A stretch of DNA of 64,000 nt from Lepraria neglecta (Eukaryota > Ascomycota > Lecanoromycetes > Lecanorales > Stereocaulaceae), in NCBI GenBank assembly GCA_033220425.1, contig CM065650.1, positions 1-64,000 on the forward strand, written 5' to 3'. Under the pieces are notes generated by a model. That model ran no database searches, was not told the DNA's origin, and worked only from the letters and a program-made list of their open reading frames with translations. The translations under genes were made by a program, and so were the position numbers. Below are positions 32,473 to 43,531 of the stretch, piece after piece; position 1 is the stretch's first letter; the number at the start of each line of letters is the position of its first letter.

Positions 32473-33407
32473 TAGTGTGAAGGTGTAGGATTAAGGGCGT
32501 CGGTCAAGAGAACACAGTGGTAGAATAGCAAGTGCAAGGATGCTGTATGTAAGACGGAGGTAGAAGCGAATAAGACGGAGGTAGAATTGAATAACTGTAA
32601 ACCGTAACGAGTGTCTGCTGCTAGAATAATTATATATAGAAAAGAATGTATGATCCCAAGATGCAGCAACATTCGTTGCTACATAAAGGTCTCCGAAGCC
32701 AAGTCCTTGCTGACTGATCGCTGACTAACTAACGTCTACCAACCAATTGCTGTCTGATACTGAAATGCCTGCAGCTGCACTGTCCACACCACCACATGCG
32801 TCCCCCCCATTTAATGGTCGTCCCATGACCATTGATCAATCCCGCTGCGAAATGATGCGTTTGCTTGTCAGTTTGACGACTGGCCTTACTAACCCATCTG
32901 CAATAGAGATCCTCCTGAAGTCCCAATATTATTGCTGATTGCACACGACCTAGTGACTGAGATCAGTGGCGTTGGCCCCGAAGGAACAGGTGCCACATGA
33001 CGAAGGGCCTCATTCCCAGTAACGGAATTAATCCCTTGCGGCCCTTTGGAAAACGCACGGAGAAAGTCCGCCTAGCGCTACATTTCTGCGAAAGCGAAAC
33101 CCTTTCAATATGATCTCCTCTGTGAGCAAGTGTTGAGTGATAGCAGTGATTCGGAGAAAGTCCTTGTCTTCCCGTAATTCCACAGTCTTTCCAGGTCTCA
33201 CGGCCTGGTTGTTCGAAGAATTGGTTTTCGAATTCACCACCGAGGAGAGTCGGCATCGCTATCGTTGTCTAGGTCGACCTGTTGTCTAGGTCGACCTAAT
33301 TGACATGCCCATTGCTAAGTTTGAAAAGTAGCAAGGGCGAAGGAAATGAAGAAGGAGAACACAGGTAGTGTGATGTATATATATAGATATATGTATGGCA
33401 GCCGGTG
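32473..33407 (-). repeat. Right (5') LTR of the Gypsy element
   Basis: Direct-repeat partner of the left LTR. The repeat ends abruptly at CAGCCGGTG, where the flanking sequence becomes unrelated, so the outer part may be truncated. It contains a short tandem GTTGTCTAGGTCGACCT pair, also present in the left LTR. Confidence 0.7.
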
Positions 33408-33834
33408 TCGATTTCGGATTTTAGGACGGCGTCTGAAATGCATGGTGATTAGCACAGAGGAACATGCGGATGTGAAATGCGCATGACTATACCTAAATAT
33501 CCTCCTCATTCACATATCCGAACTTCCCAACCGTTAGTCGCGGCTAATCGTCCAAGCGAGCAGGGTCATGACGTCTCGGGCTCTCCGGACAACTCCTTCC
33601 ATCCTGGTCTGTTTGCCTCTTTGTCCTCTCCGCCGCTTTTCATGCGGGCTTGTCGAGGTGCTGACGGGTGTCACAGCGGGTGCCTGAAGGTAGGACGAAG
33701 CTGACGCGTCAACGAGGGTTCTGTGGGTCACTTGTCTGTTTGTCGACGCTGAATATTCGAAATAAAGGTTGGCAATAAGGCTGAGGCTCTTGTCGACTCG
33801 AGCTTCCGTAGAACCCATACCCTGACATATACAA
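33408..33834. other. Region between the retrotransposon and the nuclease-like gene
   Basis: Holds the 3' flank of the nuclease-like gene and a segment that recurs inverted near 40.4 kb. No gene supported. Confidence 0.4.
33628..33770 (+). repeat. Segment repeated in inverted orientation at about 40.34-40.48 kb
   Basis: The stretch around GGTAGGACGAAGCTGACGCG and ATTCGAAATAAAGG is found again on the opposite strand near 40.34-40.48 kb. This copy keeps more C and G. The distant copy carries several C/T and G/A changes. Confidence 0.75.
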
Positions 33835-35021
33835 TCACCTCCATACCAGGTCTTTTGCCTCAGATTTTGCCGCTTCTTCTGCCTCGCACTTGGCAAATCT
33901 CGCCTCTTTTCTTGGACTCAGATCTTCCGGCGGTGTGGCTTCCCGACGCCTCTTCCTGCAATTCGGCGGAAGGCCAGTTTGTGTACCTTCTTGCGCTCGC
34001 TTGATTTCATCTCCTTGGCGCAAAGTCACAGAGCTGGAGCGATAATCCATGACCTTGAACCGTGGTTCCGTCATCAGCTCGGAACGGCTGCCCAAAACAA
34101 AACCGATCAGCATCAATGTAGCGAAGATCTCGATTAAGGATGAGAAGGCGGGCAGTACATCAGCTTCCTGAACACCGACCATCTCCAGAATCTTGCCTCC
34201 TTTGTTTTGTGGGTCCGACGCTAATCGAGGTCGCCAGATGGAAACCGAGGCCCTCTTAGACCCAACGCCGTATTCGATATCGAGCCCCAGTACCACACTG
34301 ATGTTGCCATCGGAACCGCATATGTAATCATCAGCCAGTCTCGCCAAGTCTTTATGTTGTTGTGAGTATGAGGTCTCGATAACGATGGAGGGATATTGAG
34401 AATCGGCGCGTGCAAAGGAGGCGTCTGGTGAGTGCTTGGGATATCTGTTGTTGATGGCACCATGTCCGTACAGACAGACGTCCGAGGTTGCCTCGGATCG
34501 GACCAGATCAATAATGGCTGCGACTTCTTTGTCCCCATGGGCGACATTTTCCAGCTGCCACCAGATCTCCCGAACGACAAGCTCTGTAAATATATCGTGG
34601 GTAGAAGTTGGCATCCTAACAATGAACGAAGACGTATGTGGAGACTAGTCGAACCTAGCCTTCCCATTAATTCTGATCAGTGCCCATGCCTTTGCAAAAG
34701 TGGGAGGCATCTGTTCTCTTACCGAAGCTTGCCCAACACGTAGTCATACAGCGATCTATTTCTTTCCAGCATCGACCATAGGGCTTTGTGTTCTTCCGGT
34801 GTTAATTTGAACACCGTCCACGGTTCCACCTCCTCCCCTTTATGACATGAGATCAGAAAGTCCAGGAGGCTAATGACCGTGTCCAACGGTGCGGTCGTCT
34901 GAGGTGATGGGCTTGATCGAGGACTCTGGTTTGAGGAAGAGATAGCTCGTTGTTTTCCCTTGCTAGATTTCGGTGGATTGCGGGAAGACCGGGAGGAGGT
35001 GAGGCTTCTTGGTTCAAGCAT
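33835..35021 (-). CDS. PD-(D/E)XK nuclease-like fungal protein, splice uncertain
   Basis: Exon 1 is 35021-34723 (disordered Ser/Pro-rich start, then TPEEHKALWSMLERNRSLYDYV). Exon 2 is 34615-33835 and begins at RMPTSTHDIFTEL. The second exon carries the restriction-endonuclease-like pattern of a lineage-expanded fungal family: HSPDASF, then IVIETSYSQ, SVVLGLDIEYG and VSIWRP, followed by a basic tail with KRRRE. Using the TTGTTAG acceptor at 34616 gives 359 residues. The join that fits the family better, at about 34657, would keep FD-stop-SPHTSSFIV and so contains an in-frame TAG where Trp is expected. The gene is therefore either alternatively spliced around damage or on the way to becoming a pseudogene. 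Function unknown; some relatives are thought to be nuclease effectors. Confidence 0.7.
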
Positions 35022-36403
35022 AGTGAGAACTGAATGAGCTATCACATTCGCTTCGCAGTCACGCTGCGGTGCATGTAGCCGTTGATGCAAGGAGTTTGGG
35101 GGCGGCGTTTATGCTAGGTCAAACGTTCTTCCGGGCCTCGGGGCCTATGAGCTAGTTATGACTGCACGCAAAAGAGCGTATAATCATATCATCGACATCA
35201 ACTGTAATCTATGAGCTTTCGCTGCAGTGACCGTCTCTAGCTGTGACGCAGGGCCAGCTTACGCTCGCGCCGTCTATCTCCAGCACGATTGAACGGATCT
35301 GCCCGTCCGGACTTGGGACAAGGTCACTCGCGCCTGCAATTCACACGAATAGCATAACTCGACAGCCACTACGCCTTGCTGTACCGTCGTCTACAAGCCT
35401 TCCTCTTCTGGGACCGTCTCTTGAGCACAAAGCCCCACTCCCCGGCATTCATCCCCAAGTGTACCGAAGACAAAGGGCGCCTTATTCCTGCCGGAGAGAT
35501 GTCATTAATGCCCATTCCCGGTTTCTCCACCAGATTCAAGTTGACGCCTCTGCTTAGGCTATCGACCATCGCATGTACATCCTCGGCAACCTTTAGGCTG
35601 CACTTCCTCCTCTTCGTCCCATACCTCTACGGAAACGATCACTAGGGACGTGTCAATGTCACTCGCCGACTCTGAGCAGCGCAATCATTCCATTTACACT
35701 CTATACGTGCCGTAAGTCTATGGAAGAGGCTCTAGAAATACATCACCACTTGGGATGCGCAATTGGACCAACATCTCTGTCGACTCTCTTTGCATCCGCT
35801 TTCCATCTTGGACTCCTATAGAGGTCAAACGAGCCGTTGTCTGCCGGTCGTTCCGGAATACAGTATCATTTCAGCGCAGTGACGAGCTGTCGAACTTGGT
35901 CAGGACACACTAAGGATACGTGCATGGCTAGATTGGTCCATAGCCACAGCTGATGAAAGCGGCAAGATTTGGAAGATCCGCGGATGCCTTTGGCATGAAA
36001 GTCCCCATACGACAGTGCTATGGCTGGGGTCAAATTGGGTCCGATCAGTCCTGATTCGGTCACCAATCTTGACCACTCTAGGGTACTTTAGTCTCCCTCA
36101 AGTCATTTCAAGGTCTAGGGTGCGGCATGTGATGATCGGGCTCCAGAGCACCACTAGTATCAAGATACTCATCGATTGAAGAACTTCGTGTTCGGCCGGC
36201 CTTGAGACTTTGCACGGCCCTCAGCCCAGTTTGCTTGCCCATCATAATGCAGCCTAACCTTGCTTCAACCCGGTGCATGCAGCTGATCGGCACTAGCCCA
36301 GCTGTCTTGTATAAGAAGCAGGGCTTCCCCCCCCCAAGCTCCTTCGACCTTTTCTTTCAGCACTCGGCAAGACTTGACCGTTAGTTTCGAAACGTCCCCG
36401 TCT
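35022..36403. other. Intergenic region of about 1.4 kb
   Basis: Two overlapping plus-strand open frames at about 35243-35645 have protein-like composition but no family likeness and no clear start, so I do not call them. A poly-C run lies at about 36329-36337. Confidence 0.35.
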
Positions 36404-37397
36404 ATGTCCAAAGGCAAGAATACTCGAGAGAAATTGCCGCTTGGACGACTACCTGCAGCGGTGTCTCTACGAATTATAAAATCGAAGAAGAGAACCTCTT
36501 ACCTACCTCCTATTAATGCTTATCGTCCCTTTAGCAGCGACGAATTGATATAAATGGCAGCACTGAGGTCAAAAATCCAGGCCACGAAAAGATTGGTTGT
36601 GGTTAGTGGGGCTGGTATCTCTGTGAACGCAGGCAGTGAGTTCCTATGCTATTTTAACCTCCTGTGAAGCTGGCGTGACTGATAATGTAGTTCCTGATTT
36701 CCAAACAATGCTGAAGTCGAGCCAGAATGTGTTATATATATCTGCCTACGGCTCTGCAGAAGCTACAGGCCGCTTACATACTTTGATTCGAAATATTTCA
36801 CGCCTCTTAGCTTTGGCTAACCCGACCAACTTCTATATATTCCTAGACAGACTCGCTCTCAGCGGCCACCTCCTTCAAGATTATATACAAAATATCGATT
36901 ACGTCGAGGGCCATCTGCCTGAGCTTTAGGCGAAGACCGTACGACTTCACGGCCGGATCGATCAAGCTGTATGCCAATCCTGCAGATGGACCGTACTGTT
37001 CGTGGCTGGTTCGTTCTGCGGGCCATATTTGCCTGGTTGTTAGCGATGCGAGGATGTAGCCCTCGAAAGAGAAAGGATGGGGAAACGACATCGAGGAATC
37101 GGTCGGCTCCGTCCGAACGTGGTCCTCTACGGTGAAGAGAACCCTAATGGCGATATGATCGGAAAGATTGCGGAGCGAGATCTACGAACGGGTCCAGATA
37201 TGGTGATTGTGGTAGGGACAGGCTTGAAAGTGCCTGGGGCGAGAAGACTGATTAGAGAATTCTGTTGTAGCGTTAAGAGTCGAGGGGGGTTGGCTATTTG
37301 GATCAATAAGCACCCAGTTCCGTCTGGCCTGAAGGGTTACTTCGACTTTACTTTTCAAAGGGATTGCGACGATATAGTGTGTTTACTTTCCGTGTGA
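36404..37397 (+). pseudogene. Sirtuin (HST3/HST4-like NAD-dependent deacetylase) pseudogene
   Basis: Exon 1 is 36404-36635, intron 36636-36690 (GTGAGT...TAG), and exon 2 runs to 37397. The frame gives RLVVVSGAGISVNAG-IPDFQ (NAD-binding GAGIS and PDF), YIQNIDYVEG, LHGRIDQAVCQSC plus PGC-x-RC (all four zinc cysteines), GIGRLRPNVVLYGEENP, and VVGTGLKVPGARRL. This pattern fits the Hst3/Hst4 class, which deacetylates histone H3 K56. Three stops interrupt the otherwise continuous frame: TAA before MAALRSK (36545), TAG after LPEL (36927) and TAG after PGC (37038). No frameshift is seen. All three are explained by single C-to-T or G-to-A changes, the direction of RIP. Confidence 0.85.
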
Positions 37398-38029
37398 ACG
37401 TGTCCTCCTTTAATTTGAATTCGGACAGCTTCCGGAACTCCTTTGTGGAGTTTCAAATATTGTACTAAACCATAGGATGTTACTAGGATTCTAGCTTACC
37501 AAAGGTACAAGAGGAATAGACTATAAAAGAATCATCTAGATATTGGGAGCGATAAATGAGGGCATTCCCCGTAGGCCAATTGTTATCTATAAACACGAAG
37601 TTATTATTGTTGATTACCTTGAAGTTGTTTATATAACTGATGGCCAAAGAGTCAAGCTTCGTTTCAGGTTCAATTGCCTGCCGCCGTAATTCCTGCAAAC
37701 TACAAGGTTATATGAAATAATAATAATCAGCGCAGCTGGAAGCTTTCTGCGTTTCGGATAAAAGTCCTTACATGATTACTAATAAGTGGCTTTCGAGAAG
37801 CCTATAGTTATGTGGAATACCTAAGTCGACTGCAGAAACCCTTAAAATAGGCTGCTTTGATTTAAACTCGCTTGATTTATCTCTTCTGTAGAGGTTTGAA
37901 TTTTATTAATACTAGTAGTACCGGCGCTGTAAAAAAGAGTACCTCTCTACCGGAACTCCTAGATTTCGGACTAGCGAAGAGTACTCTCTCAGCGAGTACT
38001 CCTCGGCTAGTATTTCGTCAAGTTTTCGA
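37398..38029. other. TA-rich region without a gene
   Basis: Start of the strongly TA-rich part of the window. I see no coding or RNA feature. Confidence 0.45.
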
Positions 38030-39520
38030 GGCTTAGTATAGGTAGATCCCCTGGCTAAGAGGAACACTGTTCTGAACTGGACCCCGACCCCGACTTTGAT
38101 TATGACCACGACCACGACTATAACTATGACTACGACTACGACTATGACCACGACCATCACTACCTCTATTACCTCTATGACCTCGTTTGTCTGATTGTTC
38201 TTCTGGGGAAGCCATGTATAACGGGACGAATGGTCTTTGTGAGACGTCCTGGAAATCCGGATTATCCTGTACTGCTACGTCGTCCAGGGTGCTATCGATG
38301 TGTGTAAGGTATTTCGGTCGAACTGGTCTCTTTTGGTTTGCACTCTCTACGGTCGACCTTGTATCGGATCTATATCGCCCTTCAGTGATCCTAGGCGCTT
38401 TCCTCCTCTGTCGTTAATTAATGGCTGAGGACGGCGTCGAAAAGTTTATAATATCCTCGTCCTCAGATATACTCCAGCCCTTAAAATCAGTATATACCTT
38501 TACTCTTACCACTTTATATACCGCTTTAATCCTATTACCCTTCTCGATCTCCTACTCCTTAGTATTCTTCTTATTCTGTGAATCATCGAGCGTAATTGCT
38601 ACTATAACACGAAGGGTATAACTTGCGTTATTACCAGTATTATACAGATGCTTAGCGGCGATACCGTATTAAAGCAGTAAAGTACTCAGAGCAGATTGCC
38701 TACCGTCACGACGTGAAGCTTTGTAGAGATCCGAGGTGTCAATGTAATCAGTAATCATCCGAGTCACCTCGAAACCTACTTCTGTAAGATACTTTATATC
38801 AGCCGCGATATTATATCCAACTAGAATAACTTTGCACGTTCTACTCGAACAGGATGGCCGGGAAGGATTGAAGCATCCTTCTAAGACTGAAATCATATCC
38901 CGTTGGGAAATCGATTCGCTTTGGCCGAAGTCAAATTTATCTAGGTAACCTGCGACGTGGACTTTGTTGAGGAGGTGACTGTGCTCTCGGATACGGAAGT
39001 GACGAGATCGTATTTTTGCAGCCCAGTTGTTCCCTTTGGCTCCAGGTTGTCGTCCCAGGAGATCTACTATGTCGAGTGTAGATATACCGATTTCTGTAAT
39101 ATGCTTTTGATTGAACTTGAAAGCCTCGATATCAACCGAAATAAAGATGACGAAGGTATTAGAATCATATAGCAACGGCTTGACGTCGCCGTGTATTAGT
39201 CGACCTGAATCTTCCTCGAACACTCAAGCGGTAACGGTGAGACCCTCGAGATCGGAATAGACAGTTTCTATAGATCCCGTGGCTGGGGTCCTAGTGGTAG
39301 ACAGGCCGAGATATTGCTGTGTTCGCTTAACCTGCTGCCGCCACTGTTTCTGCTTGGAGAATCTCTGCAACTTTTTTAAAGCGGATTATTCTTCAGTCTT
39401 CCCACGTTTAACCTTATCCTTAAGCTCCATCTCTGTTACGAAAGCTTGAAAACAAGGGTCGTCGTCGCTATTATAGCTTCGTATATCGTTTCCGTTAAGG
39501 GCTATGTCTAACTTAAGGAT
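38030..39520 (-). pseudogene. Gfd2/YDR514C-like DEDDh exonuclease-domain protein, decayed
   Basis: A conserved fungal protein is readable on the minus strand. An N-terminal basic helical part (QVKRTQQYLGL) is followed by a degraded linker and the RNase-H-like exonuclease core: FISVDIEAFKFNQKHITEIG (the D-x-E motif), RHFRIREHSHLLNKVHVAGY, VILVGYNIAADIKYL (family form GHNI..DI), and the end LYNTGNNASYTLRV (family form HNAGNDA.YTL). A Gly/Arg/Ser-rich tail follows. One open piece spans 38669-39223. Stops before and after it break the frame, with conserved sequence continuing in the same frame. Some catalytic positions are changed (Tyr for His in GYNI, Asn for Asp in GNNA). Yeast Gfd2 is tied to mRNA export. 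Confidence 0.65.
38095..38165. repeat. Degenerate GACCAC/GACTAT microsatellite
   Basis: A run of GACCAC, GACTAC and GACTAT hexamers. On the minus strand it encodes the Arg/Gly/Ser-rich tail (GRGHSRSRSHSYSRGRG) of the exonuclease-like pseudogene. Confidence 0.7.
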
Positions 39521-40851
39521 CCTCCGCCTCAGGAAATCAACGGGTAGTAGTGGGGTTAGAGGTTTGGTTAATCTTAAACCCTTAGGAAGATAGATCTATA
39601 TATAGTAGGTCCGATGAAGCTAGTACGGAGATTTACTTTGGTATTTGAAGATGACTCGGTTGATTCTCTATGGAGTAGCTTGCTACTTATGCGCACTAGG
39701 TAGCAGCCCGCTATTAGTCGACTAAGCAATAGGCCTGAGAGGTATTATACTAACGATTTAGCGTAATCAAACTCTACTTTCTAGTTAGTAGCCTAGAGTC
39801 CGGTGTGAAAGTAGGCTGTCCGTACCTACCTATTCACCTTTATCTGGTCTACGTATCTGTATCTGCGAGATGGCAGAGCAAGATTACTACAGTACCGGAC
39901 AGAATCCGCCATCATATCCCTAGGGTAACAACGGTCCTACTACCCCTACAGCCTACGAACTATCAATAACCACGGCAATCCCCTCCACTACAGCTATACC
40001 GAGAATATAGAACTGAAGTATATATATATACCAAGAAGCTATGCGCTATGGCAGCAAGCCTATAATAGTCAACACTACTGCACGTTTCTGTCCCCCCGGC
40101 ATTGTCTACTTCAGGTTCATTTACCCCTCGGATCCTAGTTTATCGATCTCCCGAGTATAGTAAATTGATTTGCCAATAAAACAATAGCAGTATCGATATC
40201 CTACGCAGTCCTCTTTCTCTATACCCTAAAACCTCCTAATACCTACAACGACTTCCTAACGCCGCATCAGATTATGATCGTCTATATTGCTACTCTTACG
40301 ATACGCACGGTAATAAAGAAAGGCGAAATATCTATTAAGTACGAGATAGCTTCTTAACCCTTTATTTCGAATTTTTAGTGTCGATAAACAGACGGGTAAC
40401 CTATAGAACCATCGTTGACGCGTCAGCTTCGTCCTACCTTTAGGCGCCCGCTGGGACAACCTGTCAGTACCTCGATGAGAAGAATGGCAGCGGTGCGATA
40501 GTTATTAAGGACCCATAGAGTTTGATGGAGAATATAACCATGTTATATCGTCAGAGCTAAGCTTAAAGAGGACTTGTTGGGCGGTGATCGACAGGCGAGA
40601 AAGACGGGGATGCTAGTCTGACTTGGTTTGAAGAGCGGAGGAGATTTTCAAGAACTACTGTGATGGTATATAAGGTCCTTTTACAAGTGTGAATCCCCGG
40701 TATGGTTCCGTCTACAATTCCTAGGGTTGCTCCTTCCCTACGCTTTTTAATCTAGTGTTTGTTACTTCCCCCTCTAAACCTCCCTTTTCCTCTCTTTCTC
40801 TCTGTCTCTCTTAAGACGAATGGAAGAGGATATAAGCTAGACGGATGGTTT
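39521..40851. other. TA-rich decayed region
   Basis: No gene readable on either strand. It contains the inverted repeat copy listed separately at about 40.34-40.48 kb. Confidence 0.4.
40335..40485 (-). repeat. Inverted, mutated copy of the 33.63-33.77 kb segment
   Basis: Read on the minus strand it shares CGAAGCTGACGCGTCAACGA, GTCTGTTT.TCGAC and TTCGAAATAAAGG with the segment at 33.63-33.77 kb. Several G-to-A and C-to-T differences fall on this copy, consistent with RIP. Confidence 0.75.
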
Positions 40852-40956
40852 AACAGGGGGTGATATAAGTTATTAAACCTCCGAGGTTTTCCCGGGGGAT
40901 GCTCCGGGGGTTCCGGGGGAGCTTCGGAGGTTTAATGACTTATGTCACCCCCTGTT
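40852..40956. repeat. Long near-perfect inverted repeat (possible MITE)
   Basis: Arms of about 34 bp begin AACAGGGGGTGATATAAG on the left and end CTTATGTCACCCCCTGTT on the right, with about three mismatches. The centre is G-rich (CCCGGGGGATGCTCCGGGGG). GGTT flanks both sides (40847-40850 and 40957-40960) and might be a target duplication. It could be a minimal DNA-transposon derivative or a cruciform-forming element. Confidence 0.7.
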
Positions 40957-42207
40957 GGTTGAAGACTACGATCTTCGAATATAGAATGTGTGTCGGTAGA
41001 TATGCGGCGTCCGAGAAGAGTATATCCTATCGAGCAGGTCGTCGCCCTATATCTGCTGTATTAATGCGTTCATTTGTAACTGCTTAAATGTATATATATA
41101 CTGCGCCTTATATAGTGTACCTTTGTAATTGGGCGACCCTATAAGATCCGAGATATTAAGAATAATAATTGAGTGCGTAATACATCTTTAGGTATCTACT
41201 GTGGTACCGCGCTCGTACAAGAGGAATTAATCCCCTTAAAGCCTTAGCCGGCGCGCTTGTATCTTATTAAATGCGCCCTTTAGAAGCCGCGCAAGTGTTC
41301 GAGGCGGATCCTAGGGTGAACTTTGGTATAACAGATATAGGAGATCTGAAAGGCGGCAGAGTCCTATTCTCTTTCTATACCAGTTCTTACGGTTCCTGTC
41401 TATTGCCCGTGCTGTTGATTACTGCTTATATATCGTCCAAGAAAAGGTTTGATGCGCCCTCTTCTCTTCTAGCCGCTAACCCTTATCTAACTATTATACT
41501 CGCTCCTCCTCTTTTAAGTCCAGTAGATAGTCTTCTAATTAAGTCTATATAATGATTTTACCGGCGATTACTTAGGCAAATTTCGGGAGGAAGTTATCTT
41601 TCGGATCATCGCTGCTAATATATACCTTCTAGCTAACGTAAACGGGAGCTACTCTAGTACAAGTGTGAGTAGGAAGAGAGAACCATATTAGGGCCAAGTA
41701 AAATCGAGGATATAAATCGGTAGCCTCTCGAGTAAACTAGTCGAACGAGTAAGTAAAAGGTTGGTTTAGAAAAATCTGATGAGGGAGATAGGTATAGAAG
41801 GTCTAGATAATAGAGTTCTCGAGTAATAACTCAATCTATAATTAGGCCGTTAACGGGCCGAGCCTTAGGGTTTATACCTCGCTACCTATAATACGGTTAG
41901 CCCTTTCTAAAAGATTCTTATTATAACCTCTACTTTAAATAATTATTGTCTAAGTAGAGTCTTAACTTATATAGAGTCTAGTATTAGATACAGTCGCCTA
42001 TTATTAATATATATACTCGAAGATTCCTACACTAGTGTTTGAGATAATCTAGTATCGATTCTAATACCGTCTAGTAATCTTATAGTAGCACCGTAATAAC
42101 TTCTAAGCAAGATTTATAGTCTAGTCCTAGTAATATCGTATATAAGAGTATAGATAATATAACTAAAGGTATATTCAGGCTCAGAAACGATAAGAGCATA
42201 ATATAAG
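40957..42207. other. TA-rich decayed region
   Basis: A plus-strand frame at about 41271-41552 (93 codons) has no family likeness. The rest is repetitive TA-rich DNA with no readable gene. Confidence 0.4.
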
Positions 42208-42350
42208 TGTTGCAATCCGTTGCTTGATTGCTTTCTATGCGATTCCAGAAGCCTGTTACTAGCCGTTCTTTGTCTGTTTTGACCATATATAGGGCCCTGG
42301 GGGCCCCCATTAGCTAGATATCCTTCCCGGCCTATTGCCACATTGCAACA
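42208..42350. mobile_element. Clean solo LTR, 143 bp, with target duplication
   Basis: Begins TGTTGCAAT and ends ATTGCAACA, perfect 9-bp inverted termini of the TG...CA type. It is flanked on both sides by ATAAG (42203-42207 and 42351-42355), a 5-bp target-site duplication. It contains a G/C palindromic stretch GGGCCCTGGGGGCCC and is far less TA-rich than its surroundings. It reads as a young LTR fossil left by recombination of a short-LTR, probably Copia-type, element. Confidence 0.85.
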
Positions 42351-43531
42351 ATAAGCGTGGCCCTAAGTAGTATAGTCTGGCGAAGGCTCGAAAGTATATC
42401 GATTAAAGTAACATTCGATTCAACTTTCTAATATTCCTATAGAATAACTTAGAATCATTACTAACCCTAGAGCCGGTAACGTCGCTAATAGATTTGCTTT
42501 ACCCTCAGGGGTTATCATTCGCTATAGACCAAGAACGATATTCGCCGTAGACCTAACACGGTTATAGTAATAATAAGGTCGCTACTAGAGATATAAAGAA
42601 GTCCGAAGATCTATAGGTACATATATATAAAGTACTGAAACTTCGAGAGCCGGATTTAGTAGTAGCTTATAAGCGTTATTTAGCCCAGTTAGCCTCTACT
42701 ATAACCAACTCTATATATCCTTCCCTAAGCCCTAGACTTATTAAGACTATTACCAAATCGAAGTTACAGGACCGCGAAGCCGACTAGTAGATTATATATC
42801 TTAGTAAGCAGCCGGTTAAAGTGCGGGAACAGGGGGAAAAAGTCATTAAATTTATCCTCTAGTCCAATAGTATCATTTCTCAAGCTATCAGCGCCCAGCT
42901 ATACGCGGCGCTAGCGTAGTCAGGAGTATCGATTCTCCTTCCGGTAAGCTGTACCCTAATATTAAGCTATACTGGTAGCTACTGAATCGAATTCCAGCTA
43001 TTACTAAATTCCTCCTAATAGAGTTAAGCTATAATTGAAGGACTTAATTCTATTTCCGACCTTTTACGTTTATATAGGATTAAAGAGATTTTCTATCTCC
43101 GGGCTGTAGGTAAACCCGCTTATCCCGACTTTATATAGGCTATCGAAGAGCTTTATTCTAATATCTTCGAGTATTAAGCCCGACTGATCTGCTATCTATC
43201 CTAGAAGTCGCCTAAGTATAGCCTTCGGGGCATATTGAAGCTAGATGATTGGGAAGGTATACTAAAACGGGTCCAAGCCTCTGCTGATAAATATACGTAG
43301 TATTATATATTCTCGGATAGAGAGAGAGAGAAAGAGTTCTACGATAACGAGTTATCTCGTATATTATAATTAGTTAATATCTAGAAATATATCCTAGATA
43401 TATTTAAGGTATCTTAAGTACGTAGATAGTAGGATTATAGAGATAATAAAGAGGCTAAGTTACTTAAAACTCTAGTATCGGATTATAAAAGTAACAAGGA
43501 CTCGGTCTCAGTAAGAGTTCCTGGTACCTAC

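Larger units (their letters stand above)
24304..33407 (-). mobile_element. Ty3/Gypsy LTR retrotransposon (fossil, nearly whole)
   Basis: A minus-strand element between two direct repeats that both open with TAGTGTGAAGG. Going with transcription from right to left it has Gag (about 32.1-30.4 kb, with an acidic low-complexity start and a CCHC-like knuckle), an aspartic protease (about 30.3-29.6 kb, ALIDSGAEICLMS), reverse transcriptase/RNase H (about 29.5-27.6 kb, FLDD and VDASLQGWG), and integrase (about 27.3-26.0 kb, HHCC-type CDSCQRR and a DDE core). Integrase lies after RNase H, which defines Ty3/Gypsy; there is no clear chromodomain. Coding capacity is split into about five open stretches, so it looks nearly whole but broken in a handful of places. 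Roughly 3% mismatch over the first 200 bp of the LTRs suggests a moderately young insertion. Confidence 0.88.

Noticed and set aside
35243-35645. Two overlapping plus-strand frames
   Set aside because: Protein-like composition only; no homology, no clear start or splice partners.
41271-41552. 93-codon plus-strand frame in decayed DNA
   Set aside because: No family likeness, and the neighbouring sequence is a RIP-like repeat.
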